A stretch of DNA of 64,000 nt from Aurifilum marmelostoma (GCA_027559495.1 JAMXSV010000018.1:806001-870000), one strand, 5' to 3'. Counted from the first letter of the stretch, positions 1-11,692 are shown. Made by a program: numbers and translations. The notes: generated by a model not told the origin, from the sequence alone.

Positions 1-1302
1 AGGGAACCAGTACCAGAGGAAGCTGCCAGCAAAGACATACAGGAAGTAGCGGTATCTTCCAATGCTCCAGCCGTTGGTCTCGGAGGGGTCGGCGGGCTTG
101 TGGTCGTGGAGCGTGTACATCAGGGTGGTGTTGGCCAGGGTCTGGGGCCAGATCATGGCAGCAGGCCAGATGAGGAACCGACGGACAATTCCGGCCATGC
201 CAAACCCGAGACACTGCGTGGTGAGGACCAGGAGCATCTGGAAGCCCCACCCAAAGTTCTGCTTGTAGAAGACCTGCTGGGCGAGCAGCACGTCGGTGGC
301 GTAGGCGACACCTCCCTGGATGGAGACATTGGCCATCATGACAATGACAGCGTGCTCCTTGATGTTGAAGGGGCCGGGGTTCAGGTTCCACTTCAGGCCG
401 AATGTATTGAACTCGTGATTCGGCAGGACCTTAAATCAACGGGTAATTGTCAGCACTTAATCTTGTCAACAACCATGTATTACTATGATTGGCCCACTTA
501 CCCTGGCCATTCCACAACCCACGGGGTAGGCAAGGAGCTGGACGACGTAGACATAGATGTTGATGGACGGGTTGCGAAGAGAGAACAGGAGGTTGACGGC
601 AGACACAATCGTCGTCGCAACCATCCCGATCACCCAGGCCCGGATGGTGTTGGCCGGCATGTCCTCGTCATAGTTGCGGACAGCAGCTCTCACTTCAAAG
701 TAAGGGGAATCCTCCTCCAGGAGCTGATGCTCGAAGTTTGCTTTCTTCTCGACATCATCGGATTGGGCGATTTTGTTGGCAGCATCCTGTGAAGAATTAG
801 TACCGACTTCATGTCTACCCCCTCCGCGCCCCTTTTCCCCTTGTTCACAAACCCTCTCTACCCGCCAAGCAAAACCTGCCACGCCAAGTGGCCCTGGGGA
901 AGGGGAAAAAGCCAAGTGAAAGCCAAGCGGGAGGAGGAGACCGGCAGTTTCTCAAAACTGCTCCACTTAACGGCTAAGGCGCAAGCCACTGATTCGTGGT
1001 AGAAAGCAATTCGGGAGGCAGCATTGGATGCAAGAGAAACCAGCCTGTGGATCATATCATCAACGTACAATAGTCTCATAGTCCAAGTTGTAGTCCCACT
1101 GATGGGCCTTCTTGAACTTCTTCAACTGATCAACGCTGGAAGCGACGGCGACGTCGTCCTCCTGATCAGCTTGGTTGGTGCTGGGAATGACCTTGCCATC
1201 GGCATCGTACTGAGGGCCTGCAGTAGTGACGGGGTCCTGCTCCTCAATAACAGGATGATCCGTCTGGCGCCGCACAAACGGCTTGCGGAGATTGAAAGGC
1301 AT
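1..1302 (-). CDS. Oligopeptide transporter (OPT family), 3' part cut by window edge
   Basis: Proton-coupled peptide transporter of the OPT family, expected in the plasma membrane or a vesicle membrane. The model is join(1302-1069, 786-502, 429-1) on the minus strand. All three exons end in phase 0; donors are GTACGT and GTAAGT, acceptors CACAG and TTTAAG. The 78-residue first exon is a soluble acidic N-terminal tail. Exon 2 carries the pre-membrane motif ending SPYFEVRAAV and the first transmembrane segments (TIRAWVIGMV onward). Exon 3 has the family-typical run NLNPGPFNIKEHAVIVMMAN, with the conserved NPG, and more hydrophobic helices. About 316 residues are visible; full-length members have 700-900, so most of the transporter lies beyond position 1. 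The first intron (282 nt) is long for this window, so a small missed exon is possible. It is in tandem with the GH7 gene, whose 3' end lies 2.1 kb upstream of this start. Confidence 0.9.
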
Positions 1303-3450
1303 CTTTTGCGAGCAACCACAGGCCGTTGGAACAGGAGAGCTGGCGAGCCGATGGCACAGAAAAGAAGAGAAAAAAGGGGAAGAGAAAGTCCTGTCACGCG
1401 AGATGCAACCAAGGAGGGCGCTCCGACCCTATTTCAGAGTTCTGGCAAACGGGGGGATGCCCTACAGATCATGATGGGCATCGTGGCGTCGCGGACCCCG
1501 GCAAGAGATGGCCAGTCTAGTTCCATTCAGGCGCGGCAGCCCGCTCGCCAAGGGAAAGTCAAGCTTGATAAGGAAGACCCTGAATGAACCGATTCGAGGT
1601 ATAATTACTATGGCACACCCAGCAGCCATATCTCTTCCCCCCCCCCCCCCCACCCCACTTTCTCCATACCAACATATCTCTCTCTCTCTCTCCAACGCGT
1701 GGCGCGAGATGCTATATATGGGAAAGCTATGCAGCGCTAGGCTCTCCGTCTCCAGGGCTAGGCCCGTCCTTCTAGTCTTTCGAAGCAAACGATTTGATGG
1801 CAGTGGAAGACAAGGCTGAACGTTCTAGCGCCAGAAGAGAACTTAGCTACGATACCGATAGTCTTGGCCCGGATCTTGGCGGGGAGTCTGAAAGATAAAG
1901 GCCAAGGCCGACAGGTACACACCTGCCTGTATGAGAATGATTCGCAACAAGCCTTCTAATAGTCTGTGCTTGGTCGAGCCGTTGGTGATGCCCGTTGGAG
2001 CGCCACTCAGCCAACCGACCAAGCTGAATCGGCCAAGCGGATGTAAGGATTAATTAGTTCATAAATCAGGATCGAGCGGCGAAACAAGACGTCAGATCAC
2101 CCACCACCACCACCACCACCAACAACAACAAGAGACACCCGGTCTGCCCAGTTCGTTTACGTAGGCATCTATCTTCCACTGATAACCGGTTGTTGCTCCC
2201 TCGGCCCCGTCCTCACGCAGGATCTAACCTGCGAACCGCCGTGTTGGGATCGGGTGAGTTGCAATGGAATGGTCCTAGCCTGGGCCCATAATCTCGGGCC
2301 AGAGCATGCACAGGAAGGTCTCACGAACTGAAATGACCAAAAATTCCGCATTTAGAGTTTGATAACGCTGGTTCCTGAGACTGCCTCGGCAACGTAGCAG
2401 TGGGAAGGGCACACATGTGGACCCCATCTGTCCTCGTGATATGGGTAACTTTGGACCATCGTGCCCCAGTTTTGTCCGAGCGCGCAACTGCAACGTAATA
2501 TGTCTTAAAATCAGAAAGAGCGAAGCTTAGGCATGGATGGCCGCTGGAATTAAATTTGGGAAGCCAGCATCAGGCACTCTCGTCGCCGCGACCGCTGGCC
2601 ATCTGGAAAATGTATATTTCCCTTATCAGGCGAAGGCAGGCCTTAGTGATCAAATCTCCTTCACATCATAGGCTCAAGGACGTCCGTTGAAGACGTCATT
2701 AACCCAATTATGCGATGATCGGTCCAGAGGGCAGTGGGAGTCGTGATGCTGGTGATGTCAACTAGGCATGCAGCTAGGATCTATTTCCTGGGCCCCTGCA
2801 AATAAGGCCAGACTTATCAGCTACGACATACAATCGATCACAAAGATAGAGATAGATAGTCTGTTTTTTTTTTTTTCCCTTTCCAGACTTTGGTGTTGAC
2901 AGTGACCCACAAGTGAACAGGGTCCTCATCTCGCGGTTACCACGTGAGGCACGCCACATATTGTACGCGCAACGACGAATTGCCCAACTGGGAGCAGCGT
3001 AAAAGAAGACTGCACTGTAAAAAGGCTAGCAAGTTCCTAGCCAGTGGAAGGAAGGAAGATGCTGAGGATCATCGCAAGTGCTTATGGTGGAGTAAATACT
3101 GGTAGCACATGCTTCTGCGTTTGTTCTCAATGAAGGCAATGCTACGTCAGATAGTGACGGAACAAGACAGGCCTATCATGGATAGCACTATTGTTACACT
3201 GGTGATGGAGAAGCAGCCATGTCCAGCATGGTGGCAAGAGTGCAATAATAGACGGGCAAGCAGTGAAACATGGCAACATTGGATAATAGATCCCAACAAA
3301 TTTTATCACATTCTTCAAGAATATATACGAAAAGAAATCAACATGGTTCTCTTTATAGCCATAGAAGACCACACGAGAAACAGAAAGATGTATCTAGAGC
3401 CAAGTCCTGCCCAAGCGGTGCTGCCTTATGCGAGCCAAAGCGTCAACCCC
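1303..3450. other. Intergenic, presumed promoter of the OPT gene
   Basis: No gene recognised. It contains a C-run near 1638-1650, a short CT repeat at 1677-1692, a (CAC)n/(AAC)n microsatellite at about 2098-2131 and a T-run near 2864-2877. Short open frames here lack codon bias and recognisable motifs. Confidence 0.5.
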
Positions 3451-5300
3451 CTAGTAAGTGGCGCCGATGGGGCCGAACTTGATGTTGGAGTAGATAACGG
3501 CGGCGGACCTGAATCAACAGTTAGTAAGTCTGATCAACCAAGTTTGGGGCTGTACGGAAAAGGTCACTTACGCAGCCGAAGACTCAACATCAGAAGGCAC
3601 ACCGCTGGTGGTGGCGCAGGTACCACGCTGCTTGCCAGGAGAAGAGGCATCGGCATCGGTGGGGTAGGTCGAGTCGAGCCAGAGCATGTTGGCGTAGTGC
3701 TACAGACATAATGTGGTGAGTAAATTCCGAACAGCTCTGAAGAAATGAAAAAAAAAAAAAAAAAGGGGGGGGGAGAAAAGCTCACGTCATCCCACAGGGA
3801 CATGACAAGCACCATGCCATCAGTCATACCCGCAGCCATCTGAGTAAGGCCGCCCTTCTCGCTGAAGACATCAGTGTCGTTGAACTCGACCTTTTGAGCC
3901 TTGCAGAATTCATCAGTGATGCTGTCGTAGCCCTCGAGAGTAGGCCAGGTCGAGTTGGGCTGCTGGATCTTGACGCCGTCCTGGATGTAGTACTGCGAGA
4001 TCTCGGTGAGGCTGCTGCCGGAACCGTGGAACTGCGTGACGACGGTGAACTTGGAGCTCGTGTCGACCGTCATGCCGCTGCCGTAGAAGTCCTTGTTGCC
4101 CATGCGGAAGGGGTTCCAGTCGCATCCGTCGGGGTCGCAGTCGCCGGCATAGCGGGACTCCGAGTAGGTTCCGCCACATTCGTCGGCCTCGCACGAGTGC
4201 TGTCCCGGTGTGAGGCAAGGGTGAGGCGTGTAGGCCATGTCCATAGAGTTGGCCTCCCAGACGTCCATCTCGGTGCAGCAAGAGCCGATGCCGCCAACGC
4301 CGGCGTTGACGTCGTTGGTGGAAGGTGTCCATCCCTCGACATTGCCCTGTTCGTCGAAGTGTCAGCGGGTGGAACAAACTGATATAAACGGTGCAAAGAG
4401 CACAGGGAGCCCGTGTTATAAAGACTCTTGTCCACGTACCTGGCCGTTGATGAACTTGAGATCACGAGCGCACTGGCTGTCGCAGTAGCCAGTTCCGTAC
4501 TTGGCGCCGGCGGTGTTGGTCGGGTACTTGGCCATGCCACCATCAGCATCCATGGTGACGAAGTACAGAGCTCCGTTGAGACCGCACTGGTTGAAAGTTT
4601 ATTGTCAGATCAAAAATACGACACCGGATGGGGCTGGGATAAATCGACAATGGGCCAGGGATCACTTACCGGCAGCTTGCTCAGATCGACGTCAAAGGCA
4701 AACTCGTTGCCAATGAGATCGAACAGGTGGTACTTGCTCGACGACTCCATCAAGTACGTGCGGCTTCCAATGTTCTTGCCGGAGCTCTGCGTGACGAACT
4801 GCAGAGAGAGGGCGTTTCCGCTGGTCGTGATGCCGTAGGTGCTCGAGTAGTCAGCGCCATCGAGAACGCAGTTTGCCGCACAGGTCTTGTCGTCCGGGCA
4901 CAGAGTGGCATTCCATGTGTTGCCAGTGTAGCCTAGTTGTCCTCGTGTGAGCAGCCTATCTCCCTCCTTAACGTACTCGGAAGTCCAAGTCCAGACCCCT
5001 TGGTCTGGAGAGGTGCAGAACAGAAGCACATACAGTTTATATAGCCATCCTTGTCGTGGACCCAACGCCAGTTGGCATCTAGAGACATAAGGTCAGCAAA
5101 CGAGGTCGACAGCTCATGCTGGACAGACTCTGTGGGGACGAACCGACGACAACCTCTCCCTGGTTGGTCGTGCAGCTGGAGGGAGAAGTGCAGGTCTGCC
5201 AGGTCATCGAGGGATGAGTCTCTGTCTGCAGGGTGCCGACACCCTGCGCGTTGACAGCGCCAGCCAAGAGGCTGCCCGTGAAAGCAATTTTGCTGAACAT
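3451..5300 (-). CDS. cbh1: GH7 cellobiohydrolase (CBH-I type), secreted, no CBM1
   Basis: Processive exo-cellulase releasing cellobiose from cellulose chain ends, secreted. The model has seven exons: 5300-5144, 5078-5034, 4932-4670, 4586-4440, 4346-3786, 3699-3572, 3508-3451. Donors are GTTCGT, GTATGT, GTAAGT, GTACGT, GTGAGC, GTAAGT. They sum to 453 codons (452 residues). A signal peptide ends at about residue 18 (AGAVNA), and the mature protein probably begins with Gln19, as in other GH7 enzymes. The catalytic motif EMDVWEAN places the nucleophile at Glu230, the assisting Asp at 232 and the acid/base at Glu235. DANWRWVH, CGLNGALYFV and many paired Cys are family hallmarks. The protein ends at KFGPIGATY, so there is no linker or C-terminal cellulose-binding module. 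A TATA-like box lies about 105 bp upstream of the ATG. The CBH rather than endoglucanase assignment rests on overall similarity. Confidence 0.95.
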
Positions 5301-8300
5301 TGTGCCGACTGTGGTGAAGCGTGATACCTGGTGGTGTAGAAAAGAGTGATTGTGGGATGGTCAGAGGCTTTCTGAGATGCTATCGTCGGGCGTCGTGAGC
5401 CTGCCTTATATACAATATCATCGAGGCCGCCAAGACTCGACGACGAGGATATTTTTCGCCATGTACGGCCATCTCGCATGGCTAGAGCTACCAAGTGGCT
5501 ACATCGCAATCAATATAAATGAAGACTCCACCTGACCCAAGATGCCTATAGGGAAACATGGCCCGACTTCCGTTCAAGAACCTATTGGGCCTTGTGATGA
5601 AACTTGTGGGACGAAAGCCAGAGGCAAGGCGCAGAGCTGTTGACACCAACACGCGCAAAGGCGACAGGTGCTTCCTCAGAAGGCTCAAACATGGCCAAGA
5701 GCGTCAGAGTGTACTATTCACATCCCATGGCAGCACAGGGGGCGAAGCTCCATGTAATCTGAATGAAGCTCGAGTCTCCGGAGCAACACCGAACTTTGGC
5801 GTCTAAACCGGGGCACATGGTTCAGATCTACGGCGTTAGGAACGGCTGAGCCTGGACGACCAATATGAGGAACCAAACAAACGATGACATTGAAATAAAC
5901 CTAATACGACTACGCGCATGGCAATTGGGTGAGAGTGCCCCGGCTATTCTGCTATGTACAAAGGGGCCGACCAATTATTCAATAAGATGGAAAGTTCACT
6001 TCTTGGCCTGCATAGACTAATCAGACCTTATGAATTTAACCCTGTATATTGGCAAAATATCAGATCTGCACTGGGAGCCATGCCTCGTACCGCTGGCCTG
6101 GGTACACACGCAGCACTTGCACCAGCAGGATGACATCGAGCCTCGGGCGAGCCTCGCGGTGATGTGTCAAAGCGTAAGCAATGGGCGTCTACGATTGAGG
6201 TGTGCAGATAATTACGTTGGGACATCGGATTGCATATTCCAAGTTGATTGTGAGGTCATCGAGTGGATGGGTGAGAAGGCAAAAGACGCAAGATACGCTG
6301 GCTGGTCGCACCGGATGCTAGAATAGGAAGCAAACACGGATGGTATGTGCCGAGATATTTGTAGAAGGACTCACGCTATTGGTGAAGATCCTGGTCGACC
6401 CGTGAAATATGACCTCGTTAGTATAAAATATCTTGATGGAAGACAGTACGTACCCTGCTATATGTCGTTTCTGTGGATCCCCAATGCTTATCCAGAACCC
6501 GGTACATAGCAATTACCTAAATTGCGCGCGCAAGGGTACCAAATTGCTGACCACATGACACTGCAGTCTCCTGCTTTGGTCCAGCCGCCGGGCTTAGAAG
6601 CACCTTTTTCGGCCCGCGGTTGGTTTCAAAAGGCATGATCGACGACGTTGAGATAAAGTTGCGCACGACCCGTTAGTAATGTTTCGTGGCGTCGCCCGCC
6701 CTGGGATGATAAGCGCTCGGACTGAGAAGCACCGTGGGTTGACTGGCCTCCCAGCTGGCGCCTTGGTGTGGGTGGCATCTTGCGCAGCTTTGGATGTGCT
6801 CTCGGTCCTAGCACACACCGACCACCATAGAGTTCTAGAGGAACAGCAGAGGTAAGAGCACCTATCTGGATGCGTTGCAACCCACGGCAGAATGATTTTC
6901 TTGCCGCCCACCTCCTGAGAAAGATGAAGGTTAGGACATTGTTTCGAGAAGATTATAGGGTCGAGCTATGATCAGTGCCTGAAACTCTGGATGATGGATC
7001 ATAATGCACCGGCTAAAAGGCTGTCAATTCTGTATCTGGTGGCGCCGGCCTTGGCACACGGAGGCGTTTTCTAACGTTCAAGCCTCGAAAGGAAACGATC
7101 CGTAGCTTGTTGTTGGTGGCGTGAGCACTTCTACTGTTGATCAAGGAGTCCCCGGAGCTGTCTCTTGAGGGACCTGTAGGGTTCGCCGCCACCCCCCCTC
7201 CCCTGACTGCACAAACCTTGGGCTGAGTACGGCCTCTTATGTAAACAAACACCCACACAGATGTTTCCGGATTGTCCCCGAATGTGAAGGACCTATTTTG
7301 TCTTTCCGTCGGCCGTACCCACAACAGATGTTAACACCCAACCGGCTGTCGAGCTGCGAAATAGCAAACTGTGGTATCCACAGACAGACCTTGCATCCTA
7401 GGCTGGCTCAGCGCAGGATGTCTTTTGTTGTGAGGATGACCTGCCTTGGATAGCATGGAAACTTCAAACTGAGGCTTTTCTCCCTTTTCTAGCTTCTTTC
7501 TCTCACTTTCTCCGTCTCCTTCCACCCTTCTCTGTGAGGTGGGGAGCATCGCAAGCAGAACAGAAAGCCTTCGGACCATCTCACCAGCTACACATCGACG
7601 AATACTGATTGATCCATGCTTATGCAGAACACAGTAGAATCGGGACGTGGTCAGAGCGTGACCCTGTGTAGAACCGACACGACGGGTCAAGCCCCTGAGC
7701 CTTTGCATTACTACTTATTCTCTTCTCTACACAGAGGTACGTCCGTACTATGCATGTACAGTGGCCCTTCATCCTAAGGGTTAGGGTTCCGCACCCACTA
7801 TTTCCCTCGTGTAAGTCTTCCTCTCCGCTTTCCTAGGCGGATCCTAATATTGTCGGCGACACCGCAGGCGAAGAAAGAGCCAAGCTGACTATTTGAAAAT
7901 CAATAGATGATATGCACAAGAGCAAAAGGAAAAAAAAGGGGATACACGAAAAGTCGGTGGAGGTGAGAGCGCGGGATGTTGATGCGAATGGCGGCAAAGG
8001 TTCAACAAGTCGGAAGAGGAGGATGAGGAGCTGAAAATGCTTGGACCAACTTTCCAGCAGTTGTCCGCCAATGGAAAGATGAAACCCCTGAAAGTGAAAC
8101 TGGTCGAAGAAAAAAAAAAAAACACCCCACGCTCGAGAATGATATCACGCAGGGTACGGGTATCGGCAGCAAGCTGTGCTGGCCCCAGTTTTATGCAAAG
8201 TCAATAATGGTCCCTCATCTCACCGCAGATCGACAGGGTCGCGCAGGCCAAGCTCGACACACGCCAAACGCGGGGCGCTCGGGCGAACAGCTGTTCATCC

Positions 8301-8553
8301 TCATACAAACGCTGCGTAATTCACGAGACGCAGCTCACAGGTCCACAACACAAAAGAAGACAACACAGCTCAACACCAAGCCTCACTGCCCATCGAGACT
8401 CTCTGTCCAGATCACTTCTTGTCTCTCACTTTATCTCTCCTTCCTATCTCTTTCGAGCGTGTAACAGCACACACTGTCAAGCTCTCAAACCCCCTTTTCC
8501 CTCAGCATCTCTCTCTCTCCCCCCTTCACACCACACACAACCACACCATCAAC
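5301..8553. other. Intergenic between divergent GH7 and vWA genes
   Basis: This 3.2 kb region holds no convincing gene. The proximal part should contain the cellulase promoter. A telomere-like motif CTAAGGGTTAGGGTT lies at 7774-7788. From about 8400 the sequence is CT-rich, as in a 5' leader of the vWA gene. Confidence 0.5.
5405..5412 (-). promoter_or_regulatory. TATA-like box of the GH7 gene
   Basis: The minus strand reads TATATAAG about 105 bp before the ATG at 5300, a usual distance for a fungal inducible cellulase promoter. Inferred from sequence and position only. Confidence 0.5.
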
Positions 8554-9321
8554 ATGGCAGACTGGGACCTCAGCGAGTACGATGATAAGCTCTCCTACCT
8601 CCGGGCCTTCGAGACCGTCTTTCTGGTCGACGACTCGTCGGCCATGACCCCCTACTGGGACCAGGTCAAGGAGCTCCTGGACCACATCACGCCTATCTGC
8701 GCCAAGCACGACCCGGACGGCATCGACATCTACTTTGTGAACCACCGGCCCAAGGGCTACATCGAGTTCCTGCCCGGCCAGTCGATCCGCAAGTCGGGCT
8801 ACCGCCGCATCGGCGGCTTCACGCAGCTGCAGACGCGCGACAGCGTGGCCCAGATCTTCGAGGGCGTCGGCAAGCCCGGCGGCCGCTGCAACATGGGCGC
8901 CCGCCTGCAGAAGATGCTGACCTGGTACCTGGGCAAGGTCAAGAAGGACCCCGCCTTTGGCGGCTGGAATCTGATCGTGCTCACCGCGGGCAAGTTTGAC
9001 GACGACGTCAAGGCGCCCCTGGCCGAGGCCGCCAAGCGCCTCGACGAGATGAAGACGCCCGCCCACCAGCTGGGCGTCCAGCTGCTGCAGCTCGGCAACG
9101 ACGCCGCCGTCAGCAACGCCTTCAAGCACCTGGACGACGACCTGCACCAGGCTGCAGGCACGCGCGACATCGTTGATGCTGTGGCCATGGGGACCACCGG
9201 CGCCCTGACCCCCGACGAGATGCTCAAGGTCGTCCTGGGCGGCGTGGTCAAGAAGCTGGATGCGTGCAAGGAGGCTGTGCCTGATCACGTGCCTGTGAAG
9301 CGTGTCGACACGGATGACTGA
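8554..9321 (+). CDS. von Willebrand factor A domain-like protein, 255 aa
   Basis: Intronless, 255 residues, predicted cytosolic (no signal peptide or membrane segment). Residues 17-230 resemble a single vWA fold: a hydrophobic strand leading into VFLVDDSSAM (D26-D27-S28-S29-A30), then alternating helices and strands including WNLIVLTAGKFDD at the usual position of the central strand. The MIDAS metal motif DxSxS is imperfect because the third ligand is Ala30, so metal-dependent binding may be lost or altered. The start at 8554 was chosen because it sits in good context (ATCAACATGG) right after a CT-rich leader; an in-frame upstream ATG at 8419 would add only low-complexity Ser/Leu/Thr sequence. 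Function unknown. Third-codon positions are strongly G/C, as in a well-expressed gene, and produce long antisense shadow frames. Its neighbours give no clue to its role. Confidence 0.85.
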   Translation: MADWDLSEYDDKLSYLRAFETVFLVDDSSAMTPYWDQVKELLDHITPICAKHDPDGIDIYFVNHRPKGYIEFLPGQSIRKSGYRRIGGFTQLQTRDSVAQIFEGVGKPGGRCNMGARLQKMLTWYLGKVKKDPAFGGWNLIVLTAGKFDDDVKAPLAEAAKRLDEMKTPAHQLGVQLLQLGNDAAVSNAFKHLDDDLHQAAGTRDIVDAVAMGTTGALTPDEMLKVVLGGVVKKLDACKEAVPDHVPVKRVDTDD

Positions 9322-9658
9322 AGGGCGTTTCCGATGTCATGTGGCTTCTTTTTGTGAACGAGAGCGGTCGGCCATGCTTTTTTTTTTTTTTTTTTTTTGG
9401 GTGTAGTTACTTTTTATTCGCGTCGACTGGTAGCAGATAGATATCGATACAGGAAACTGAGCGAAGAAAAGATCACAAGAAACTAGACCATAGATGGTTT
9501 TGGAGAGAAAGAAGAGGAGTGAAAATGAGTGCAGATACTCTCCATACTAATAATATAGGATTATCCTTCAGTTTCCCACCGTTTCTATTTGGGTTTCCCT
9601 CATATCCTCTGTCTAGACCCAGACTCCTAGGGCTCTCTTATAGAAAGCAAACGACATC
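9322..9658. other. Convergent 3' regions
   Basis: Between the vWA and 2EXR genes. Contains a T21 run at 9378-9398, otherwise nothing recognisable. Confidence 0.5.
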
Positions 9659-10648
9659 CTAGGCCACTGCAGTCCCGCACGCGTAATCATCATACGACTT
9701 CATGAGCTCCCAGCACCGCAACCTGAACGGGTTGAACTCTTTCCAATCGTATGCAAGGCAATAGGTTACCACCTCGTTCGCGGGAACATAATGGAGATCG
9801 TCCCACGAGACGTGAGGCCGGCCCTGCACGCCCACCAGAACTACAATTTCCTCGCAGAGCGGGTAGTCCTCAAGCAGAATATCCCGTAGCGGCGTGACAG
9901 ACGGCAAAGTGCCGTCCTGTCCCGCTTCGAGCCCGGAAACGGCGGCAGAGACGAGGTCCAGCTGTCCCAGATCCCCCCGCGCCCATGCCAGCTCCAGCTC
10001 CAGCGTCTCCAGGCTTACCATAACCCGCCGCACCTGCTTCTCGTCAACAGCATCCCACCCATTCCAGGCCGGCGCATACCGTCTCCGCATAGTGGCAAAG
10101 TCGCAGAGATCATGCGGCAGCCAGAATATGTCCGATGCCAGTGAAAGGTCCAGCCCCAGCATCGCGCGGCACTTGCTCGGCGCTTCCAAGACCTGGTGGG
10201 CGCGCAAGAACTTCTCGCCAGTCTCTGTGCCGCTGGCGCTGAGAGGGATCAGGGTGCGGGCCATCTCGCGCGGGTTATCGCGTTTCAGATGGTCGCGGTT
10301 GGAAACAGTGAGCTCCCAGCCCCGGGTGATGTCCAGGTGTCGTCTGGACTGGTCAAAGCAGGGCACCGTGTGAATGTCTACCTGAACGATTCGCGGCTTG
10401 CACAGACTTTGTAGGGCTTCATCGTATATCTGGAGTTGGATTTCTGCTGGTAATCTTGTAAGCGCAAGTCGTCTGGTTGGGGTCCTCGCGGCTATGCTTT
10501 GGGACGGTGTTGCCTCACTAGAGGGATCATGTTGCTTTATCTCCTCATCTACCTTGACTCGCTTGGATTCATCACTATCCTGAGCCTCCCCTGTCAGTTT
10601 TCTTTTCAAGCTCGTCAACATGTTTTGGTTCGCGTAAGTGCCTAGCAC
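9659..10648 (-). CDS. 2EXR (F-box-like) domain protein, 329 aa
   Basis: Single-exon protein with a charged N-terminal segment rich in Lys, Asp and Ser (LKRKLTGEAQ ... SKRVKVDEE, a possible nuclear localisation signal). A 2EXR-type motif follows: LTRLPAEIQLQIYDEAL, then CKPRIVQVDI, at residues 84-115. This domain is frequent in Pezizomycotina, often in expanded families, and resembles an F-box; no biochemical role is established for most members. The rest (residues 116-329) is a mixed alpha/beta region with several Trp and no other motif I recognise. A second in-frame Met at residue 10 (position 10621) is an equally plausible start. No signal peptide. It lies on the same strand as the two small secreted protein genes but is unlikely to be related to them functionally. 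Confidence 0.75.
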   Translation of the reverse strand: MLGTYANQNMLTSLKRKLTGEAQDSDESKRVKVDEEIKQHDPSSEATPSQSIAARTPTRRLALTRLPAEIQLQIYDEALQSLCKPRIVQVDIHTVPCFDQSRRHLDITRGWELTVSNRDHLKRDNPREMARTLIPLSASGTETGEKFLRAHQVLEAPSKCRAMLGLDLSLASDIFWLPHDLCDFATMRRRYAPAWNGWDAVDEKQVRRVMVSLETLELELAWARGDLGQLDLVSAAVSGLEAGQDGTLPSVTPLRDILLEDYPLCEEIVVLVGVQGRPHVSWDDLHYVPANEVVTYCLAYDWKEFNPFRLRCWELMKSYDDYACGTAVA

Positions 10649-11176
10649 GCAAGAAGAGTCATAAAGTCAAGGGACGTAAGAAGGGGCCAGAGGAGACAGG
10701 GGTAGAAGCAGATTTAATAGTCCAATTTTACAGACAGAACACAATCTGTTATTCTCCTCCGTCCAACCAAAGCGACCAACACCATGGCATAAAGGTATTG
10801 TCGGGTTGAACAAGAGCGGATGCGAAAAAACGACAAAGAAGTGATTGTGTGCTTGTTGCCTATTCCAGGAATAATGTGGGAAAGACAAAGAAGCTCAAAT
10901 CTGTCAGTCACACTGCTACCTCTTCCATTGATTCGGACACTCAAAGCACTTCATATCAGCACCGTCGATATTCCCGTAGAGGGCGACGCGAGGCTGAACA
11001 GGTTCACAGCTTACATAATATATAGAGATGATCCCAAAGCAGTTGGAGAGGAGGTTAGATTTTTTTGTAGTGGATATCTAGGTGACTCGTGCTCGTCTCA
11101 TCATCAAACACCACTCAACAAAGCCCATAGTCTAATTCCTTCCGAGCCAGCCACAGATGACCTTGACATGTCCAGC
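10649..11176. other. Intergenic
   Basis: Holds the 5' flank of the 2EXR gene and the 3' flank of the small secreted protein gene. Nothing else recognised. Confidence 0.45.
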
Positions 11177-11692
11177 CTACTTCTGTCCCTCGACGACACC
11201 GAAGTCCTTCCAAAACCGGTTCAGGTACGGCCAGTGGTGCTTCTTGATCTTGCTCATGACCACGCGGTCGCAGCCGCCGGCTTCGCTCGTTCCCTTGGTG
11301 TTCGAGAACTCGGCGTGGATGCCTCTTGTCTTGCCCGCCGCCTCGCGCTCCTTCTAGGCCTTGGCGAATGGTCGGCAACATGACGATGGGAAACCGTACG
11401 CAGTGTGGATCCCTTCCGATTTGCGGGACCAGTCTCCGTGCACGTCGGGATATTTCACGCCGGCTGCCTTCATGCAGCGCCAGTCGTCCTGGAGCGGCTT
11501 GGGCCAGAGCCTGGACGGGCGGTCGCCACGGACAGACAGCGGGGACTGGGGCTCACCCAGACTGGACAGGGGGCTGAAGACATCGCCAAGGGAGGACACA
11601 TCATCCACCTGTACTTCAGGCTCCTGCTGAGAAGGGTGACCCATGACTGCAGTTGCGCCGATCAGGATGGCGAGGATGCTAGTGAGCTGCAT
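11177..11692 (-). pseudogene. Small secreted Cys protein (copy A) with in-frame TAG at residue 113
   Basis: The start gives a good signal peptide, MQLTSILAILIGATAVMG, followed by an acidic, Ser-rich propeptide-like stretch and then a Cys domain: C-x13-DW-x16-CC. Translation stops at TAG (11354-11356) after 112 residues. The same frame then stays open for another 58 codons to a TAG at 11177-11179. That extension looks coding: Lys-rich, one more Cys (SEAGGCDRVV) and aromatic residues (HHWPYLNRFW). No GT-AG intron that I could find removes the stop while keeping the frame. The simplest reading is a recent nonsense change. CAG to TAG is a C-to-T step and the kind of change made by repeat-induced point mutation, but a truncated functional protein, readthrough or sequence error is possible. 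The DW-x16-CC core is shared with the neighbour at 12437-12859. Confidence 0.6.

Noticed and set aside
8485..9288. 267-codon minus-strand open frame
   Set aside because: Antisense shadow of the vWA gene for the same reason.
11316..11356. Short intron that might remove the TAG in secreted protein A
   Set aside because: Candidate donors (GTACGG, GTTTCC) and acceptors (CTAG, GAAG) do not restore the frame, and they would also remove the shared CC pair.
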